Assembly: GCA_003246895.1 (NCBI GenBank)
Contig: QKCL01000069.1
Coordinates: 62,001 to 126,000, forward strand
Length of the DNA stretch: 64,000 nucleotides
Direction of reading: 5' to 3'
Source: Spirochaetota bacterium
GTDB lineage: Bacteria > Spirochaetota > UBA4802 > UBA5550
Position numbers and translations under genes: made by a program. Of this stretch, positions 58,270 through 64,000 are shown in pieces. The notes under the pieces were generated by a model that was given only the letters and a program-made list of their open reading frames with translations, ran no database searches and was not told the origin of the DNA. Each line of letters begins with the position of its first letter. Position 1 is the stretch's first letter.

Positions 58270-60498
58270 TCAGACTTCAAGGAGTATCTCCTCCGTGATA
58301 TCTGCAATTGTGCTGCAGCCTGTGAGTATCATTGCCTTTTTTAGGTCGTTTGAAATTTCATTGAGATAAAATGCCACACCTTCCTTTCCTTTACCCACGG
58401 CTGCAACTGCGATTGGCCTTCCTATGAGAACAAAGTCAGCTCCCAGGGCCAATGCCTTAATAATGTCGGCACCGTTTCTGAAACCGCCGTCTACCATAAT
58501 CTTCATGCTTTTCCCTGCTGCTGAAATAATATCCTTCATGACATCAAATGTTCCGGGCATCTGGTCAAGTACCCTGCCTCCATGGTTTGATATTACTATG
58601 GCATCAATTCCGGCTTTTGCAGCAAGTTCGGCATCCCTTGGATTCATTATTCCTTTAAGTATAAAGGGAAGTTTTGTAGATGACTTTAGTTCTGCAAGTT
58701 CTGAAAGGCTTTTTGGTGCAACAGCCTGGTTTTTCATTGCCATGGTCTTGAATACGACAGCGTCAATGTCCATTCCGACTGCTGTTGCATTGGCCTTTTC
58801 AGCGGCTTTTATTCGTTTTATTATTTCTTCGTTATCAGCTCTGGGTTTAAAAATCGGGATACCTGCACCGGAATTTTCAGACAGGGCCTGGAGGCCGATT
58901 TTGTATTTGTCCGGTGTGGCGCCGTCTCCTACCATGGCTATGGTTCCTGAAGCCGCACAGCCTGTTGTCACTGCCCTGTTGTATTCCAGTTCATCAATTG
59001 CTCCCCCCATATTTGTAACTGTGCCTGTAATGGGCGCGGCGAGTACAGGTATGGAAACTTTATGGCCGAAGAGATCGGTTTCGGTTACAGGAATTCTGGT
59101 TTCGGTAATGAGACGTGTGAGTATTCTGTATTTTTTAAGTGATTCTATGTTTCTCCTGAAAGATTCACCTGTCCCTGCTCCGCCCATTCCCGGAACACCG
59201 GTGGGGCAGTCCCTGCCGTCACAGAAATTGCATACATAGCAGATTTTTTTAAATTTCTGCCTTGCCGCAATTCTTATGGATTCCATGGAAAGTTCAGGGT
59301 CTTCTGTTGTCTCAATTATGAGAAGTTCCCTGCATCTTTTAACTGCAGTTTCAGCCTCTTCAAGTGTATCGGCAACTGCTATAATATTTCCGGATTTTTC
59401 AACATTAGATGTGGGTTTTACAATCTGATCACCCTCTTTAATGTTCAGAAAAATTTCTTCAATTCCGGGGACTTTCAGTGCTTCTTCAAGTCCGGATATT
59501 TTTTTTACTATTCCGGGTTTTGCAAGTATTGCCCTTTCAATGGAAACCCTGTTTATGACAGGTTCAAGGTTTCCGGGTTCCTGCCCCATGGCGACTTCTA
59601 TTATAGCCTTCATGAGATTTACACCTGATGAAAGCGGATAGGTATAGGCGGACATGAAACCTCCTGAAAGCCTTGCTGCCATCTCTCCTATCATGACTCC
59701 TTTGGGGGTAACTTTTATGTCTCCCTTGGCCGCGCCGGTAGTAATACCAAGAGCCCTTATACCTTTTGTCATGACCTCCCTTGCTTCCTGAAGTATTTTT
59801 TCATCCAGGTTCGAGGGCATGGTATGCCCTGTTTCAATGAAGTGTGGGGGGAACTCTATGATTCTGTCGGCGATTCCTGTAAAAGTAATTTCCCCATTAT
59901 GGATTACGGCGTCGATTGAAAGCTCAGGACCTTCCATAAATTCCTCAATTATCAGTTCTCCGCTTGGGGATGCATCCTTTGAAAATTTGAATGCGTCTGA
60001 GATCTGGTTTGCATGGTCAAGACGCATGACTCCCCTTGCTCCCATATTGTCAGATGGTTTCAGAACAAGGGGGAAGCCCAGAATTTTACACGCGTTTTTG
60101 GCGTCTGAAAGTGACCATACAGGAAGGAATGCCGGGGACGGAACGTCATTCTCCTTAAAGCGCATGCGCATTTTTATTTTGTTTGTTGCTGCTTCAGCAT
60201 CCTCAAATTTGATGCCTGGAAGGTTCAGTGCGTTTGCAACTGCCGCTACTGTCATGGACGCATCGGTTCCAACAGTGAGAACAGCATTTATAGGGGTGAT
60301 TTCATTCTGTTTTTTGGCTATTCGCACAGATCCTTCTATGTCTCTTGTGCTCATTATCAGAGGGATATGGGCATTTTTCATTCCAATGGTATCGGGGTTG
60401 TAGTCAGTAACAATGACCTGATATCCCATTTCTTTTGCACAGCTTATAACCGGGGCCTGAAGAAGACCTCCACCTATGATCATGATTGTTTTTTTCAT
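58270..60498 (-). CDS. Fusion: N-terminal ATP-grasp ligase + C-terminal FMN-dependent alpha-hydroxyacid dehydrogenase-like domain
   Basis: N-term IIGGGLLQAPVISCAKEMGYQVIVTDYNPD...GFPLVLKPSDNMGARGVMRL; linker CYVCNFCDGRDCPTGVPGMGGAGTG; C-term PVLAAPITGT...ISNHGGRVLDQMPGTFDVMKDI...IMVDGGFRNGADIIKALALGADFVLIGRP. Confidence 0.9.
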   Translation of the reverse strand: MKKTIMIIGGGLLQAPVISCAKEMGYQVIVTDYNPDTIGMKNAHIPLIMSTRDIEGSVRIAKKQNEITPINAVLTVGTDASMTVAAVANALNLPGIKFEDAEAATNKIKMRMRFKENDVPSPAFLPVWSLSDAKNACKILGFPLVLKPSDNMGARGVMRLDHANQISDAFKFSKDASPSGELIIEEFMEGPELSIDAVIHNGEITFTGIADRIIEFPPHFIETGHTMPSNLDEKILQEAREVMTKGIRALGITTGAAKGDIKVTPKGVMIGEMAARLSGGFMSAYTYPLSSGVNLMKAIIEVAMGQEPGNLEPVINRVSIERAILAKPGIVKKISGLEEALKVPGIEEIFLNIKEGDQIVKPTSNVEKSGNIIAVADTLEEAETAVKRCRELLIIETTEDPELSMESIRIAARQKFKKICYVCNFCDGRDCPTGVPGMGGAGTGESFRRNIESLKKYRILTRLITETRIPVTETDLFGHKVSIPVLAAPITGTVTNMGGAIDELEYNRAVTTGCAASGTIAMVGDGATPDKYKIGLQALSENSGAGIPIFKPRADNEEIIKRIKAAEKANATAVGMDIDAVVFKTMAMKNQAVAPKSLSELAELKSSTKLPFILKGIMNPRDAELAAKAGIDAIVISNHGGRVLDQMPGTFDVMKDIISAAGKSMKIMVDGGFRNGADIIKALALGADFVLIGRPIAVAAVGKGKEGVAFYLNEISNDLKKAMILTGCSTIADITEEILLEV

Positions 60499-60681
60499 AT
60501 CATGCCCCCATAAATTATGTCGCATAAATATACAATATTGTTCCAGGTAGTCAATTAAAATCTGTAAAGAGATTAGTTCATATATTTGAATATTTGCATA
60601 TAATGCCAATAAAATAGCTTGAAATTAACTATTTGATTGATTATTCTGTCAGTCTTTGAAATATACAGTCAGGGAATGAAT

Positions 60682-61632
60682 ATGAACAGAAACCTCACTC
60701 TTGAGGCAGCCAGGCTAACGGAATTTTCAGCACTTAATGCCAGCAGATTCATGGGAAGAGGTGATGAGGATTTATGCTACAGGTCTGCAGATGAGGCCAT
60801 GTGGAAAATACTTGAAAAGATGGATATTGACGGAGAGGTCATAATCGGCGCGGCGAACAGGGATTCCTATCTCTTTGACGGCCGGAAGGTCGGTAACGGC
60901 GAAGGGGCTGAGGTTGAGCTTGCCGTTAAGCCCCTTGAGGGGAAAAGAACATGTGCAACCGGCGGACACAACTCTATTTCTGTTGTTGCAATTGGAGTAC
61001 CGAATACCTTCCTGAAGGTTCCTCCGTGTCTTATGCATAAAATTGCAGTGGGTCCCGAATGCCGGGGCGTAGTTGATATCAATCAGCCTCCGGAGATAAA
61101 CATACAGAGGGTTGCACGGGCAAAGGGAAAATATATTGAAGATATCACAGTATGTATTCTTGACCGTGATGTTAACACGGAACTTGTAAGTGATATAAGA
61201 AGAATAGGTGCCAGAATACGTTACATTACCGATGGAGACATTTCAGGTGCAATTTCAACCTCAGTTGAAGATTCATCCATAGACATGCTTCTTGGAATAG
61301 GAGGAGCTAAGGAATGTGTAATAGCAGCGGCGGCTCTTAAATGTCTTGGAGGGGATCTTCAGGCAAAGGTTTACTACAAGGATTACTTTGAAAAAAAGGT
61401 CGCCGAAGACCTCGGCCGGGGTAATGCCGATAAAATTTACAGAATCAGGGATCTGATAAAGAAGGATGATGTTCTTCTTTCTGTCACAGGAATTACCGAT
61501 GGAGTACTTCTTCCAGGAGTACAGTATTTTTCCGGCGGAGCCAAGACAAAATCCATAGTCATCAGGCACCATACCCACACGGTGAGATTTATTGATGCAA
61601 TTCACAGGTTTGACTATAAACCTGTTTTCTGA
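60682..61632 (+). CDS. GlpX (class II fructose-1,6-bisphosphatase) homologue with degenerate metal site
   Basis: LTLEAARLTEFSALNASRFMGRGDEDLCYRSADEAMWKIL...IDGEVIIGAANRDSYLFDGRKVGNGEGAEVELAVKPLEGKR...IGVPNTFLKVPPCLMHKIAVGPECRGVVDIN...LLGIGGAKECVIAAAALKCLGGD. Confidence 0.85.
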   Translation: MNRNLTLEAARLTEFSALNASRFMGRGDEDLCYRSADEAMWKILEKMDIDGEVIIGAANRDSYLFDGRKVGNGEGAEVELAVKPLEGKRTCATGGHNSISVVAIGVPNTFLKVPPCLMHKIAVGPECRGVVDINQPPEINIQRVARAKGKYIEDITVCILDRDVNTELVSDIRRIGARIRYITDGDISGAISTSVEDSSIDMLLGIGGAKECVIAAAALKCLGGDLQAKVYYKDYFEKKVAEDLGRGNADKIYRIRDLIKKDDVLLSVTGITDGVLLPGVQYFSGGAKTKSIVIRHHTHTVRFIDAIHRFDYKPVF

Positions 61633-61644
61633 TTGGAGAAATGT

Positions 61645-63429
61645 TTGATAGAAAGTGAATGCATAGAAATATTCAAACTTAGAGAAATATATGACAGCCT
61701 GCCTCCGGATATGGATCTGGATGAATTATATAAATCGGTAGTTTTTCTTTCCAAAAAGATTCTCAACTGTGAGGAGTCCTCTCTTCTGCTTTATGATGAG
61801 AGAAAAAATGTACTTTCATTCAAAGCTACTACTGATGGTAAAATGAAAGATCATATCGGAATTTCCCTTCCGGAAAATTCAGGATTTGCCTGGGATGTTG
61901 TGAGAAAAAAAGATTTCTTCTATAGTAATGACGTAAAACAGGATCCAAGGTTCTATAAAGAGATTGATGAGGAAATCGGTTTTTCCACAAAGAACATACT
62001 CTGCTGCCCCATGATTGTCAATGATGAGCTTGTAGGAGTCCTGGAGCTTGTAAATTCCATAGACAGAGATAATTTTTCAGACTATGACCAGGCTGTGGCA
62101 ACAGTACTATCCAAAATGGCTGCATCTTCCATTTCAAACAGGATGCTCTATGAGAAGCTCAACAAGAGGGTAGAGGAGCTGACAACACTTTTTGAACTTT
62201 CCAAAATTGCGCTTTATGTTGATAACAACAGTCTGTTTTTCAAATCCGTTGTGGAAATAATTTCCAAGTGCCTCAATGTCGACAGGGTCTCAATAATGCT
62301 TCATAACAGGATGAAAAACCGTCTTGAAATTGCGGCAACCTACGGACTCGATATACCTGTTGGTACGAATGTAAGGGATGATTCTGTTTCCGCCTATGTA
62401 TTCAAAAAAATGGAACCTCTGTTTGTCAATGACCCCGAAATGGATATTCCCGAAGGGGTAGAAGTCAATTTCAGGGGTTACAGAAATCAGTCTTTCATAT
62501 CTGTCCCGATAATGTTTAATTCCCAGTGCATGGGAGTGCTGAATCTTACAGATAAAAAGAGCAGGAACTATTTTGATGAGTTTGAACTTCAGGTTCTTTC
62601 AACTCTTGGGCATCAGATCGCTGGAGTTTTTCAATCCTATAACATGAAGATCGAAGAGGAGAAGCGGAAAAGACTTAAACAGGAACTCTTCATTGCTGCT
62701 GATATTCAGAGAAGGAACCTGGCCAGGATCCCGAAAGACCTAGATAGGGTGGAAATTGTTTCCCTCTATGAACCTGCAAAGGATGTGGGAGGGGACTTCT
62801 TTGATTTTTACAGATGTGTAAGAGGAAACTGTCCTCTTGGCATGTCTGAAAACAGAATTTCAATAGTCATTGCAGACGTTTCAGGTAAAGGTATACCTGC
62901 GGCAATATTCACCGGCACGGTAAAGAATATTCTGAGGGCACAGAGCAGGGTGAGATGCTGCAGTGAACTCTTTACTCTTTCAAATGATTTTATATACGAA
63001 GAATCTGAATATGGAATGTTTGTAACGGCATTTTTTGCAAATATCGATATGAACAACAGAATAATAAGATACAGCTCCGCAGGTCATAATGATCAGATGC
63101 TCATCAAGCGCGAATCAAAAGTGGTCCTGAAACTTAAGGCCGGAGGCAAACCTCTTGGAATAATAGAGGGTGCCGGTTTCGATATGAGGCAGATAGACTA
63201 TGCTCCCGGCGATATCCTTGTACTATTTACAGACGGCCTCGTGGAAACCCTGGGTGGTGAAAAATTCGATCCTGACCTGGGATTTGACAGATTATCAGAA
63301 ATAATACTTAATAATCTTGACCTTGACTTTGAACGTCTCTTAAATGTTATACGTAATGAGGTTAGAAACAGTTACGATGAAAGTGAACTCTTTGATGATC
63401 TCACTACACTTATCATAAAACTCAAGTAG
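61645..63429 (+). CDS. GAF-domain PP2C/SpoIIE-type serine phosphatase (RsbU-like)
   Basis: GAF-type segments (GISLPENSGFAWDVVRKKDFFYSNDV; SFISVPIMFNSQCMGVLNLTDK); AADIQRRNLARIPKDLD...VGGDFFDFYR...VIADVSGKGIPAAIFTG...DILVLFTDGLVE. Confidence 0.92.
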   Translation: MIESECIEIFKLREIYDSLPPDMDLDELYKSVVFLSKKILNCEESSLLLYDERKNVLSFKATTDGKMKDHIGISLPENSGFAWDVVRKKDFFYSNDVKQDPRFYKEIDEEIGFSTKNILCCPMIVNDELVGVLELVNSIDRDNFSDYDQAVATVLSKMAASSISNRMLYEKLNKRVEELTTLFELSKIALYVDNNSLFFKSVVEIISKCLNVDRVSIMLHNRMKNRLEIAATYGLDIPVGTNVRDDSVSAYVFKKMEPLFVNDPEMDIPEGVEVNFRGYRNQSFISVPIMFNSQCMGVLNLTDKKSRNYFDEFELQVLSTLGHQIAGVFQSYNMKIEEEKRKRLKQELFIAADIQRRNLARIPKDLDRVEIVSLYEPAKDVGGDFFDFYRCVRGNCPLGMSENRISIVIADVSGKGIPAAIFTGTVKNILRAQSRVRCCSELFTLSNDFIYEESEYGMFVTAFFANIDMNNRIIRYSSAGHNDQMLIKRESKVVLKLKAGGKPLGIIEGAGFDMRQIDYAPGDILVLFTDGLVETLGGEKFDPDLGFDRLSEIILNNLDLDFERLLNVIRNEVRNSYDESELFDDLTTLIIKLK

Positions 63430-63439
63430 CGGTTGAATA

Positions 63440-64000
63440 ATGAAAAAAACAAAATATATCTTTTTATCTGTTGGAATTCTTATACTTATACTGATGTTTC
63501 GTTCCTTCGGAGTGGATACAACCATAGATCACATAAAGAAGACAGGCTGGACCGGATTCTTTCTGATCTGCAGTATATTTTTCTTCAATAATCTTTTTCT
63601 GGCATATGCATGGAGAGTCCTGATCAACTATCCGGTTCCCAGAATTTATTTTTACAAGTTTTTTCTGGCAAGGGTTGCAGGAGATTCTACCTCTTCAATT
63701 AATGCCCTTGGTGCGGCTGCAGGAGAGCCTTTAAAGGCGCTTTTTGTGAAAGATGTTGTGCCCTTCAGGATGGGGCTTGCCACTGTGGTTCTGGATAGAA
63801 TGATTCACATTGTTTCCAATGTAATGATGGTTCTTACAGGTATGCTTGCTGGACTTTTCATATTTCAGAAACAGTTTCAGAGCAATCTTGTTATATTCCT
63901 GGTAATTCTTTGTTTTTTCCTGCTGTTTCTTTATATCTCATACCGGACACTGAAGCATCAGAAGAAGGGGTTTCTTGCAAATATTGTTAACAGATTGCCG
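63440..64000 (+). CDS. Partial UPF0104 / lysylphosphatidylglycerol-synthase-TM-like flippase-family membrane protein
   Basis: MKKTKYIFLSVGILILILMFRSFGVDTTIDHIKKTGW...AWRVLINYPVPRIYFYKFFLARVAGDSTSSINALGAAAGEPLKALFVKD; open to window end. Confidence 0.8.
   Translation, partial: MKKTKYIFLSVGILILILMFRSFGVDTTIDHIKKTGWTGFFLICSIFFFNNLFLAYAWRVLINYPVPRIYFYKFFLARVAGDSTSSINALGAAAGEPLKALFVKDVVPFRMGLATVVLDRMIHIVSNVMMVLTGMLAGLFIFQKQFQSNLVIFLVILCFFLLFLYISYRTLKHQKKGFLANIVNRLP

Noticed and set aside
58424-59239. 271-aa plus-strand ORF opposite the ATP-grasp/FMN fusion
   Set aside because: Antisense shadow ORF with no motif

Overview
This 64-kb bacterial chromosomal window is AT-leaning and gene-dense, and its gene content suggests a spirochaete-like organism (inference only). 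It opens with signalling and stress genes, then a conserved transcription/translation operon: rimP-nusA-infB-rbfA-truB-rpsO-pnp-M16 peptidase. This is followed by a bactofilin/M23 peptidase pair, glyS, a YgiQ-type radical SAM protein, an SfsA-DUF123 fusion, housekeeping genes on the minus strand, pyrB-pyrC joined to a DNA adenine methylase, radC, a PLD-like gene, tsaD, ctpA, and a two-component signalling cluster. From about 50.6 to 58.3 kb the window looks accessory: a histone-H1-like Lys-rich protein, a small Cys/Lys-rich secreted protein, a histone-deacetylase-family gene, and intergenic DNA with degenerate dispersed repeats. The best candidates for undescribed biology are: (i) an operon of a large unrecognised 798-aa protein, a phosphatidylserine decarboxylase homologue and an Lgt-like membrane enzyme; (ii) an ATP-grasp / FMN alpha-hydroxyacid-dehydrogenase fusion with a CX2CX2CX4C linker, divergent from a GlpX homologue that has lost three of five metal ligands; (iii) a HAMP-only protein, TauE/SafE transporter and 7-TM chemoreceptor module; (iv) an N6-adenine methylase with an N-terminal HTH, translationally coupled to pyrC; (v) a lipoprotein pseudo-esterase lacking the Ser and His of its triad. 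I recognised no tRNA, rRNA, CRISPR array, IS element or prophage. All family calls are by eye from the translations; no searches were run.
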